A DNA stretch of 14,831 nucleotides from an uncultured Clostridia bacterium (GTDB lineage Bacteria; Bacillota; Clostridia; Christensenellales; CAG-917), in assembly GCA_946056785.1 (NCBI GenBank), contig CAMGKS010000014.1, forward strand, positions 1-14,831, given 5' to 3'. This document shows, piece after piece, positions 1 through 7,256 of the stretch. The position numbers and the translations under genes were made by a program. Below the pieces are notes generated by a model. That model worked only from the letters and a program-made list of their open reading frames with translations. It had not been told where the DNA came from and made no database searches. How positions within the stretch are numbered: the first letter of the stretch is position 1; each line of letters begins with the position of its first letter.

Positions 1-30
1 TTTTAGAATAACCCTATGGGGAAAATAAAC

Positions 31-35
31 GGAGG
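31..35 (+). promoter_or_regulatory. Ribosome binding site of gyrB
   Basis: A perfect GGAGG lies 5 bases before the ATG at 41. It fixes the gyrB start and shows that the real upstream context is cut by the window edge. The first 30 bases hold stop codons but no recognisable gene. Confidence 0.85.
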
Positions 36-40
36 CATAA

Positions 41-1978
41 ATGAGCGGAGTAGAACACAGCTACAATGAGTCGGACATACAAGTTCTCGAAGGACTTGAA
101 CCTGTCCGTAAAAGACCGGGAATGTATATCGGTTCAACGGACGTGAGAGGCTTACATCATCTTGTTACGGAAGTCGTAGACAACAGTATCGACGAGGCAC
201 TCGCCGGATATTGCACGCTTATCACCGTGGAAATAACGGCTGAAGGGGCAATAAGAGTTACAGATAACGGACGAGGAATTCCAACCGGAATCATAAAAGG
301 CGAAGGAAAATCGGCGGTTGAAGTCGTTTTGACGAAATTGCACGCAGGCGGAAAGTTCGGCAGTGGCGGATATAAAGTTTCGGGCGGTCTCCACGGCGTC
401 GGCGTTTCGTGTGTTAACGCTCTTTCAGAATGGCTCGAAGTCGAAGTCAGACAAAACGGAAAAATACATAAACAGATTTTCAACAGAGGTATTCCGCAAA
501 GAGATCTTCAAGTTGTAGGAGACACTACCGAGACGGGAACGACGATTACCTTTTATCCTGACGGCGAAATATTCGAAACGCTCGAATTCAATTTCGACAC
601 GTTGAAATCCAGATTGCGTGAACTTGCATACCTGAACAAAGGTTTAAAGATTCAGCTGGTAGATAACAGACTAGACCCGCCGAAAGCCGAAATGTTTTGT
701 TATGAGGGCGGCATCGTTTCTTTTGTAGAAAGTTTAAATAAAAACAAAGAAACGGTTTTCCCTGAAGTAATTTATTTCGATAAGAGCTATAACGAAGAAA
801 CGAAAGGCGTCAGCGAAAGTTATGAAGCGGAAATCGCATTTCAATATAACGACAGTTACACCGAAACGGTTCTTACTTTTGCAAATAACATAAATACCGA
901 AGAAGGTGGAACACACCTTGAAGGTTTTAAAGCCGCTTTGGCAAAGTGCATAAACGACTACGGCAAAAAGCAGGGCATTTTAAAAGACAGCGACAAACTC
1001 AGCGGCGAGGACACGAGAGAAGGCATAACGGCAGTTATATCCGTAAAACTTGCAAATCCGCAGTTCGAAGGACAAACGAAAACAAAACTCGGAAACAGCG
1101 CCGTAAGAACAATTGTATCCAAAGCGATAATGGACGGTTTCGGAACGTATCTCGAAGAACACCCGAAAGAAGCAAAAGAGCTTATTATGAAAACCATTAC
1201 CGCACAGAGAGCAAGAGAGGCTGCAAGAAACGCAAGAGAGTTGGCAAGAAGAAAAAGCCCTCTCGAAACCACGACTCTTCCGGGCAAACTTGCAGACTGT
1301 ACCGATAAGGAATCACAATATTGCGAAATTTATCTTGTCGAGGGCGACAGTGCAGGCGGCACGGCAAAACAGGGCAGAGACAGACGTTTTCAGGCTATTT
1401 TACCGCTAAGGGGCAAGATTTTGAACGTGGAAAAAGCGAGATTGCACAGAGTCCTTGAAAACGAAGAAATAAAAGCGATGATCACGGCATTCGGTTGCGG
1501 AATTCATCAGGAATACGACGAATCTAAACTGCGTTACAACCGCATCATTTGTATGACCGATGCCGACGTCGACGGTTCGCACATAAGAATTTTAATGCTC
1601 ACGTTCTTTTTCAGGTTTATGCGTCCGCTCATTGAAAACGGTCACGTTTATATTGCTCAACCGCCGCTTTACAAAGTAAAGACAAATAAGACGGAAAAAT
1701 ATTTTTACGACGACGACTCGTTAAAAGCGTACACGGACGAATTGAAAGAAAAGAACGTAAAGTGGGATACGCAAAGATATAAAGGTTTAGGCGAAATGAA
1801 TGCCGACCAGCTTTGGGAAACTACGATGGACCCTTCAACCAGAACTTTGCTTAAAGTCACGATGGAAGACGCAATAGAAGCCGAAAACATCATCAGCACT
1901 TTAATGGGCGAAAACGCAGAAGTTCGTAGACAGTTCATCGAAGAGAACGCAAAACTCGTAGAAGAGCTTGACGTTTAG
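41..1978 (+). CDS. gyrB: DNA gyrase subunit B
   Basis: GyrB is the ATPase subunit of the A2B2 gyrase, which introduces negative supercoils. The GHKL ATPase domain comes first: Glu44 (general base) and Asn48 in the VVDNSIDEALAG segment, DNGRGIP at 75-81, GLHGVGVS at 116-123, and the QTK loop (FEGQTKTKLGN) that closes the transducer domain. The TOPRIM domain follows, with EGDSAGG at 434-440 (catalytic Glu434) and the metal-binding DADVD at 507-511. The C-terminal QRYKGLGEMNADQLW block starts at 578. At 645 residues it is the usual Gram-positive form without the extra domain of the 804-residue E. coli protein. It starts at an ATG behind a clean GGAGG. Its stop overlaps the ribosome binding site of gyrA, so the two subunits are translated as a pair. 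ParE is the alternative, but the adjacent gyrA with a GyrA box settles the call. Confidence 0.98.
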   Translation: MSGVEHSYNESDIQVLEGLEPVRKRPGMYIGSTDVRGLHHLVTEVVDNSIDEALAGYCTLITVEITAEGAIRVTDNGRGIPTGIIKGEGKSAVEVVLTKLHAGGKFGSGGYKVSGGLHGVGVSCVNALSEWLEVEVRQNGKIHKQIFNRGIPQRDLQVVGDTTETGTTITFYPDGEIFETLEFNFDTLKSRLRELAYLNKGLKIQLVDNRLDPPKAEMFCYEGGIVSFVESLNKNKETVFPEVIYFDKSYNEETKGVSESYEAEIAFQYNDSYTETVLTFANNINTEEGGTHLEGFKAALAKCINDYGKKQGILKDSDKLSGEDTREGITAVISVKLANPQFEGQTKTKLGNSAVRTIVSKAIMDGFGTYLEEHPKEAKELIMKTITAQRAREAARNARELARRKSPLETTTLPGKLADCTDKESQYCEIYLVEGDSAGGTAKQGRDRRFQAILPLRGKILNVEKARLHRVLENEEIKAMITAFGCGIHQEYDESKLRYNRIICMTDADVDGSHIRILMLTFFFRFMRPLIENGHVYIAQPPLYKVKTNKTEKYFYDDDSLKAYTDELKEKNVKWDTQRYKGLGEMNADQLWETTMDPSTRTLLKVTMEDAIEAENIISTLMGENAEVRRQFIEENAKLVEELDV

Positions 1979-1986
1979 GAGGATTT

Positions 1987-4497
1987 ATGGCAAAGCAGGA
2001 AAAAGAAAGAAACTATATTCAAGATTTGGAAAAATCCAACGTCAAACAGGTAGAAATAGACGGAGAGCTTAAAAAGTCGTTTATTGCGTATGCAATGGCA
2101 GTAAACGTATCGAGAGCGATACCCGACGTAAGAGACGGCTTAAAGCCGGTACACAGAAGAATTCTTTATTCGATGAACGAGCTTAACCTTACAAACGACA
2201 AGCCTTTCAGAAAATGTGCTCTTATTGTAGGCGACGTTTTGGGTAAATACCATCCGCACGGCGACATCTCGGTTTACGACGCACTCGTTAGGCTTGCACA
2301 AGATTTCTCGATAGGTTGTCCTCTTGTAGACGGGCACGGAAACTTCGGTTCGGTCGACGGTGACCCAGCCGCCGCATATCGTTATACAGAAGCAAGACTC
2401 AGTAAAATCGCTTCGGAAATGATCAGGGATATCGATAAAGAAACGGTTGATATGTACCCAAACTTTGACGACACGAGAATGCAACCGGTCGTTTTACCGG
2501 CACGATTCCCAAATCTTCTTGTAAACGGTTCCGACGGTATCGCCGTCGGTATGGCAACGAATATTCCGCCGCACAATCTCGGAGAAGTAATCAACGCAAC
2601 CATAGCGTTGATGAGAAATCCGGAGATGACGGTCGACGAGCTTATAGAATACGTTCCTGCCCCTGACTATCCTACGGGAGCAATAGTGCTTGGCAGAGGC
2701 GGTATACGTCAGGCGTACAGAACGGGCAAAGGCTCAGTCATTATCCGTTCGAAAACGGAAATCGAAGAATTGCCTAGCGGTAAAAGCAGAATTATAGTTA
2801 CCGAAATTCCTTATCAGGTTAACAAAGCGAGACTGATTGAAAACATCGCCGATCAGGTAAGGGATAAACGAATCGAAGGGATAGCCGACGTAAACGAAGA
2901 AACTGACAGAACGGGTATGCGTATCGTTATCGAAACGAAGAAAGACGCAAACGCGCAGGTAGTGCTCAATACGTTGTTCAAGCAGACGCAAATGCAGGTC
3001 AGCCACGGTATCAATTTGCTTGCGCTTGTCGACGGAACGCCTAAAATTCTCAATTTAAAAGAGGTCCTTGAAAATTATATAGCTCACCAGGAAGACGTAA
3101 TTATAAGGCGTACGAAATTCGACCTTGAAAAGGCGGAAGAAAGAGCTCATATTTTGGAAGGCCTTGCCATAGCGTTAGCCAGCATCGACGAAGTTGTCGA
3201 AACTATCAAACAGTCGAAAGATAAAAACGACGCCATGGACAAACTTATGTCGAGATTCGAATTGAGCGATAAGCAAGCAAACGCCGTACTTGAAATGAAA
3301 CTCCAGAGACTCACTTCTCTCGAAGTCGAAAAGATAGAAGAAGAGCTTGACGAAAAGCATAAAGAGATTGCCGAGTATAAACGTATTTTAGGTTCGATGG
3401 AAGCCGTAAAAGAAATCATAATCGAGGAAATGACGGAAATCAGAACTAAATACGCGTCGCCGAGAAAGTCGGAAATCAGCTACGACTACAGCGATATAGA
3501 CATAGCAGACCTTATAGAAAAAGAGGACGTCGTTGTGACTTTGACTCATGCGGGATACGTAAAGAGACTTCCGGTTGCGGAATATAAGAGTCAACATAGG
3601 GGCGGTAAAGGCATAACCGGACATAAGGCGAAAGAGGAAGATTTCGTCGAAAGTATGTATATAACAAACACGCACGACGATTTGTTGTTCTTCACCAATT
3701 TCGGAAAGGTATTTTCGCTTAAAGCGTATGAAATTCCCGAAGCTCAGAGAACGGCAAGAGGCAGAGCGATGGTCAATTTGTTGCAACTCAATCCGGGTGA
3801 AAAAGTTACGACAATGTTACCGTTTGCGGAAGGACAAGAAGGTTATTTGCTTTTAGGCACAAAACTGGGACTTATCAAGAAAACCACTCTTGAAGAGTAC
3901 AGATCGATAAAGAAGAACGGCAAAATTGCAATTACGTTCAATGAAGGCGATGAACTTATAGGAGCAACGTTCACAAGCGGTAATGACGAAATTCTCGTCG
4001 GAGCTACAAACGGAAATTGCATACGCTTTAAAGAAAGCGACGTAAGACCGACTTGCCGAACGGCGATGGGCGTAAAGAGTATCGCTCTTGCCGACGGCGA
4101 AGAAGTGGTTGATTTAGCCGTGTTGAAAGAGGGCGAAGAAATTCTTACGATAACTGAAAACGGCTTTGGCAAGAGAAGCGAATATAAAGATTATCCTGTT
4201 CAGGGTAGAGCCGGAAAAGGCGTAAAGGCGGGCACGTTTAACAATAAAACGGGAAAATTGGTCGGACTGAAAATTTTGCCTGAAGATATGGACGTCATGC
4301 TGATTACCGATAACGGAATTATTATAAGAATGGAAGCAGACGAAATTTCCAAGTTCGGCAGAGATACTCAGGGCGTGAGAGTAATGCGTTTGGACGACGG
4401 TTGCAAAATTATGAGTATTGCGTTGACTCCGCACGAAGAAGATGACGAAATCGGCGAGGAAGAAACCGCCGCCGTCGAAAGCGAAACGCAGGAGTAA
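1987..4497 (+). CDS. gyrA: DNA gyrase subunit A
   Basis: GyrA is the DNA breakage-reunion subunit of gyrase. The winged-helix/tower part holds the active-site Tyr133 in RYTEARL, and YHPHGD lies at 88-93. The C-terminal beta-pinwheel, from about residue 515, wraps DNA and carries a GyrA box, QHRGGKG, at 536-542 (consensus QRRGGKG), which separates GyrA from ParC. The tail is strongly acidic (EEDDEIGEEE), as in many GyrA proteins. The length of 836 residues is normal. The start is an ATG 4 bases after AGGAGG (1977-1982), whose first two bases are the end of the gyrB stop codon, so translation is probably coupled. One residue stands out: the position matching E. coli Ser83 is Ile94 (codon 2266-2268, ATC), while the Asp87 equivalent, Asp98, is kept. 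Isoleucine here is a known quinolone-resistance state in other bacteria. Confidence 0.98.
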   Translation: MAKQEKERNYIQDLEKSNVKQVEIDGELKKSFIAYAMAVNVSRAIPDVRDGLKPVHRRILYSMNELNLTNDKPFRKCALIVGDVLGKYHPHGDISVYDALVRLAQDFSIGCPLVDGHGNFGSVDGDPAAAYRYTEARLSKIASEMIRDIDKETVDMYPNFDDTRMQPVVLPARFPNLLVNGSDGIAVGMATNIPPHNLGEVINATIALMRNPEMTVDELIEYVPAPDYPTGAIVLGRGGIRQAYRTGKGSVIIRSKTEIEELPSGKSRIIVTEIPYQVNKARLIENIADQVRDKRIEGIADVNEETDRTGMRIVIETKKDANAQVVLNTLFKQTQMQVSHGINLLALVDGTPKILNLKEVLENYIAHQEDVIIRRTKFDLEKAEERAHILEGLAIALASIDEVVETIKQSKDKNDAMDKLMSRFELSDKQANAVLEMKLQRLTSLEVEKIEEELDEKHKEIAEYKRILGSMEAVKEIIIEEMTEIRTKYASPRKSEISYDYSDIDIADLIEKEDVVVTLTHAGYVKRLPVAEYKSQHRGGKGITGHKAKEEDFVESMYITNTHDDLLFFTNFGKVFSLKAYEIPEAQRTARGRAMVNLLQLNPGEKVTTMLPFAEGQEGYLLLGTKLGLIKKTTLEEYRSIKKNGKIAITFNEGDELIGATFTSGNDEILVGATNGNCIRFKESDVRPTCRTAMGVKSIALADGEEVVDLAVLKEGEEILTITENGFGKRSEYKDYPVQGRAGKGVKAGTFNNKTGKLVGLKILPEDMDVMLITDNGIIIRMEADEISKFGRDTQGVRVMRLDDGCKIMSIALTPHEEDDEIGEEETAAVESETQE

Positions 4498-4621
4498 AAT
4501 TCGTTAAATTAAATCGTTTTAAATCGTAATAGAATGGCTCTAAACACAATTAAAGCGTAAACGAAATTTAAAAGCAATAAAACGCAAAAAATTTAAAATC
4601 CGATTGATTTAATCGATTAAT

Positions 4622-4654
4622 AAAAAAGGTTGAAGCATTGCCTCAACCTTTTTT
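4622..4654. terminator. Bidirectional intrinsic terminator between gyrA and uppP
   Basis: A 12-bp perfect stem, AAAAAAGGTTGA (4622-4633) against TCAACCTTTTTT (4643-4654), encloses a 9-base loop that can form two more G-C pairs (GC-ATT-GC). The run of six T on the 3' side, mirrored by six A on the 5' side, gives a U-tract in either direction. It can therefore end gyrBA transcription from the left and uppP transcription from the right. It lies 125 bases after the gyrA stop and about 230 bases beyond the uppP stop. Confidence 0.88.
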
Positions 4655-4670
4655 GTTTGCGATTTAGTCG

Positions 4671-4775
4671 TATCTGTTTAAAAATATAACCGTTTGCGGT
4701 AATTATATTTGTTTATAAATATATCTGCTTGCGGTAATCATATCTGTTTTTAAATATATCTGTTTGCGGTTATAT
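4671..4775. repeat. Tandem repeat, three copies of a 35-bp AT-rich unit
   Basis: Three adjacent 35-base units lie at 4671-4705, 4706-4740 and 4741-4775. Neighbouring units differ at 6 of 35 positions. Each contains TAT(C/T)TGTTT near the start and a conserved TTGCGGT near base 24-30. Each unit is itself two related halves, an (A/T)TC-YG-TTT core spaced alternately 16 and 19 bases apart. Decayed half-units continue to the right (TATATCCGTTT at 4771 and 4812). It lies outside any gene. Its function is unknown. Confidence 0.8.
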
Positions 4776-4870
4776 CCGTTTACAACATTTTGCAATAATA
4801 TGTTTTGCAGTTATATCCGTTTGGTGTGAAACAAAATCTCCGTTAAAGGGAATCGCTTGCGGCTGTTAAA

Positions 4871-4890
4871 TTTTCACGTTTTTTCACGTT
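4871..4890. repeat. Exact 10-bp tandem duplication at the uppP stop
   Basis: TTTTCACGTT occurs twice back to back (4871-4880 and 4881-4890). The second copy contains the uppP stop codon (TGA on the minus strand, 4884-4886). This is probably a small slippage duplication that did not change the protein end. Confidence 0.6.
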
Positions 4891-5639
4891 ATAAACCCTA
4901 TTACAATTAAGGCTATGGCAAGAAGTCCCGTGTATATTGCAAACGGCAAAAGCGATTTGTTTTTTATAAGTTTTAACATAAACTTAATTGAAACGAGACC
5001 GCTTATGAAAGCCGTGACGACTCCAAGTATCGTAGGAAGCGGCAAAAGCGACGCCCCCGAATGATACGCTTCGATACCTTCCGTTACGGCGGAGGCTATT
5101 ATAATAGGAATGGAAAGCAAAAAGGAAAATTCGGTAGCCTCTTTTTTGTCCGTTCCCGAAATCAACAATGCGGAAATAGTCATACCGCTTCTTGAAATAC
5201 CCGGCATGGTAGCAATTCCCTGAGCTATGCCGCAGATGAGCGAACTTGAAAAATTCAATTCTTTTTCTTTCGGTTTAATAATGCACGTTAAGGCAAGCAT
5301 AAAAGAAGTTACCATAAAACAGAAGGGAAGTGCCGCCCCGTCGAAAACGAAAGGAATAAATTTTTTGAACAGCAACGCTATTATGCAAGTAGGAACCGTT
5401 GCAACGATAAGATATAACGTTTTTTTCTGAAAAGGACGTCTTAATAAATCCCATAAAGTTTTACGATAACAAATAACGACGGCAAGAAGAGTGCCAACGT
5501 GCAACAGAACGTTAAACAAAAGGTCGTTTTTTCCTATTCCGAATTTTGAAAGCAAAATAAGATGTCCGCTTGAAGAAACGGGCAAAAATTCCGTAAGCCC
5601 TTGCAAAAGGCCGTAAATCAATCCTTCAAAAATACTCAT
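4884..5639 (-). CDS. uppP: Undecaprenyl-diphosphate phosphatase (UppP/BacA family)
   Basis: This integral membrane enzyme removes one phosphate from undecaprenyl diphosphate, recycling the lipid carrier of cell-wall and surface-glycan synthesis. In this family it also gives bacitracin tolerance. Both signature blocks are present: QGLTEFLPVSSSGHL at 13-27, with the Q13xxxE17 pair, the serine cluster 22-24 and His26, and PGISRSGMT at 146-154, with the essential Arg150. Several hydrophobic helices follow, including the conserved EATEFSFLLSIP segment. The 251 residues are slightly fewer than in E. coli (273), with the reduction spread over loops. The ATG at 5637-5639 is the only sensible start, because the signature begins at residue 10. 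The only purine-rich site, AAGGAA (minus strand, 5655-5660), is 15 bases away, so initiation looks weak. The gene stands alone, convergent with gyrA and divergent from ychF. Confidence 0.96.
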   Translation of the reverse strand: MSIFEGLIYGLLQGLTEFLPVSSSGHLILLSKFGIGKNDLLFNVLLHVGTLLAVVICYRKTLWDLLRRPFQKKTLYLIVATVPTCIIALLFKKFIPFVFDGAALPFCFMVTSFMLALTCIIKPKEKELNFSSSLICGIAQGIATMPGISRSGMTISALLISGTDKKEATEFSFLLSIPIIIASAVTEGIEAYHSGASLLPLPTILGVVTAFISGLVSIKFMLKLIKNKSLLPFAIYTGLLAIALIVIGFIT

Positions 5640-5645
5640 TTTTGT

Positions 5646-5674
5646 TTTACTTAATTCCTTTAATCGTTTATAAT
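5646..5674 (+). promoter_or_regulatory. Putative sigma-A promoter of ychF
   Basis: TTTACT (5646-5651, four of six matches to TTGACA) is followed after 17 bases by a perfect TATAAT (5669-5674). The predicted start of transcription near 5681 leaves a 45-base leader before the ychF ATG. The site lies in the 86-base divergent gap, so it may share control elements with uppP. I could not find a good -35/-10 pair for uppP itself. Confidence 0.6.
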
Positions 5675-5725
5675 ATCCTATGCGGAAAAATTAAAATAAG
5701 AATTTATATATTTTTTGAGGTAAGT

Positions 5726-6811
5726 ATGAAATTAGGCGTAGTAGGATTGCCGAACGTGGGCAAAAGTACTTTGTTCAACGCAATAACGAAAGCGGGTGCG
5801 CAAGCAGCTAATTATCCTTTTTGTACAATAGAACCGAACGTGGGAGTCGTGGCGGTTCCCGACGAAAGACTAATAAAACTCGGAGAGCTTTTTAACAGCA
5901 AAAAAATCACGCCGACAACACTTGAATTCGTCGATATAGCGGGACTTGTAAAAGGAGCGTCGAAAGGCGAGGGGTTGGGCAATAAATTTTTGTCGCATAT
6001 AAGAGAGTGCGACGCAATCGTTCATACCGTCCGTTGCTTCGACGATGAAAACATAACGCACGTTGACGGAAGCGTAGACCCTTTAAGAGATATAGAGACA
6101 ATAAATTTTGAATTGATATTTTCCGATCTCGAAATGATTGACCGCCGCCTTCAAAAAGCCAGAATAGGTTTAAAGGCAGATAAAAAGTATCAAGAAGAAA
6201 TCGATTTTCTCGAAAAACTGACCGCATTTTTGGAAAGCGGAAAACCGGCAAGAAATTATCCTGCCAGCGACGACGAAAAAGAGATATTAAAAACTATGTT
6301 TTTGCTGACGGCAAAGCCTGTAATTTATGCCGCAAACGTAAGCGAAGACGAAGTTTCGAAAGAAAACGATTACGTCTTAAAAGTTAAGGAATATGCAGCA
6401 AACGAAGGCAGCGAAGTAATCGTTTTATCCGCAAAACTCGAAGAAGATATGGCAGACATGTCCGACGAAGAAAAACAGATATTTTTTGAAGAACTCGGGA
6501 TAGAAAAGTCGGGACTTGATAAATTGGTCACCGCTTGTTATAAACTTCTCAATCTTATAAGTTATCTCACCGCAGGCGAAAAGGAAACGAGAGCCTGGAC
6601 GATAGTCAAAGGAACGAAAGCTCCTCAGGCGGCGGGGAAAATACACAGCGATTTTGAAAGAGGTTTCATAAGAGCGGAAGTTGTAGATTATCAGACTCTG
6701 TTAGATTGCAAAGGTTACGTAGGTGCCAAAGAAAAGGGCAAAATCCGTTCCGAAGGAAAAGACTACGTCATGCAGGATAACGACGTCGTTACGTTCCGCT
6801 TTAACGTGTAA
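5726..6811 (+). CDS. ychF: Redox-regulated ATPase YchF (OLA1/Obg family)
   Basis: YchF is a universally conserved P-loop protein that binds ribosomes and prefers ATP over GTP. The P-loop is GLPNVGKST at 7-15, NYPFCTIEPN lies at 29-38, and the Walker B/G3 motif is DIAG at 70-73, followed by LVKGASKGEGLGNKFL. In place of the usual NKxD it has NVSE at 204-207, the change that explains the family's ATP preference. The C-terminal half ends with a TGS domain (residues roughly 275-361). The length of 361 residues fits the family (about 363). A longer frame reaches back to 5642, but I chose the ATG at 5726: GAGG (5717-5720) lies 5 bases upstream, and the P-loop strand begins at residue 2 as in relatives. 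It ends with a tandem TAA TAA. The Sel1-repeat gene follows after 20 bases. Confidence 0.97.
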   Translation: MKLGVVGLPNVGKSTLFNAITKAGAQAANYPFCTIEPNVGVVAVPDERLIKLGELFNSKKITPTTLEFVDIAGLVKGASKGEGLGNKFLSHIRECDAIVHTVRCFDDENITHVDGSVDPLRDIETINFELIFSDLEMIDRRLQKARIGLKADKKYQEEIDFLEKLTAFLESGKPARNYPASDDEKEILKTMFLLTAKPVIYAANVSEDEVSKENDYVLKVKEYAANEGSEVIVLSAKLEEDMADMSDEEKQIFFEELGIEKSGLDKLVTACYKLLNLISYLTAGEKETRAWTIVKGTKAPQAAGKIHSDFERGFIRAEVVDYQTLLDCKGYVGAKEKGKIRSEGKDYVMQDNDVVTFRFNV

Positions 6812-6831
6812 TAAAGGTTAAGAGGTATATA

Positions 6832-7254
6832 ATGAATATTTACGGAAGTTCAACCGAACTTAAACAAGCCGCCGAGGGGGGAGACGTACAGGCTCAACTA
6901 GAATTGGGCAACGCTTACAGAAGCGGAAAAAGCGTAGAGCCTAGCGACGAGCTTGCGTTTAAATGGTTTAAGGCGGCGGCAGACGGCGGGAACGAAAAAG
7001 CATACGTTGAAGTCGCTTTATGTTATATGTACGGAAAAGGAACGCAGCAAGATTCCGATTCGGCAATGAAATATTTTTTAACGGCGGCAGACGGCGGAGA
7101 CGAACGGGCACAAATATACGTCGGAATTAATTACGCAGACGGAAAGGGCGTCGAGCGCAATCTCGACAAAGCGAAAGAGTATCTTGAAAAAGCGGCGAAA
7201 AGCGGAGACGCATTTGCTTTAAAACTGATTGAGGAAATAAACAAAACGGTATAA
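6832..7254 (+). CDS. Small Sel1-repeat (TPR-like) protein, unknown partner
   Basis: This 140-residue protein consists almost wholly of Sel1-like repeats, helix-turn-helix units that serve as protein-protein scaffolds. The repeats are exactly 36 residues long: the closing GGD/GGN/GGD/SGD marks fall at 18, 54, 90 and 126. This gives three full units (19-54, 55-90, 91-126) with the typical Y..GKG..D..KA..Y..AA pattern, plus half-units at both ends. The matching 15-base DNA stretches at 6975-6989 and 7083-7097 are 108 bases apart, so the repeats arose by internal duplication. There is no signal peptide or membrane segment, so it should be cytoplasmic. AGAGG (6821-6825) lies 6 bases before the ATG. 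It sits between two translation genes, probably in the same transcript, but I cannot infer its specific role from that. Confidence 0.9.
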   Translation: MNIYGSSTELKQAAEGGDVQAQLELGNAYRSGKSVEPSDELAFKWFKAAADGGNEKAYVEVALCYMYGKGTQQDSDSAMKYFLTAADGGDERAQIYVGINYADGKGVERNLDKAKEYLEKAAKSGDAFALKLIEEINKTV

Positions 7255-7256
7255 CT

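Larger units (their letters stand above)
4498..4883. other. Gene-free AT-rich gap between gyrA and uppP
   Basis: These 386 bases separate two convergent genes. I see no open frame with a ribosome binding site. The first part (4498-4620) is AT-rich with short TTAAATCG-like direct repeats and a 12-base palindrome, TTAATCGATTAA, at 4609-4620. The terminator hairpin comes next, then the 35-bp repeat array, and then a featureless stretch to the uppP stop. Confidence 0.7.

Noticed and set aside
946..1308. Long open frames overlapping gyrB in other frames
   Set aside because: The translation is a low-complexity Lys/Arg-rich shadow of gyrB without a ribosome binding site; GyrB motifs are intact across it.
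5642..5725. A 28-residue N-terminal extension of YchF starting at 5642
   Set aside because: It overlaps the ychF promoter, has no ribosome binding site, and would place extra hydrophobic residues before the conserved P-loop strand. The ATG at 5726 with GAGG is better.
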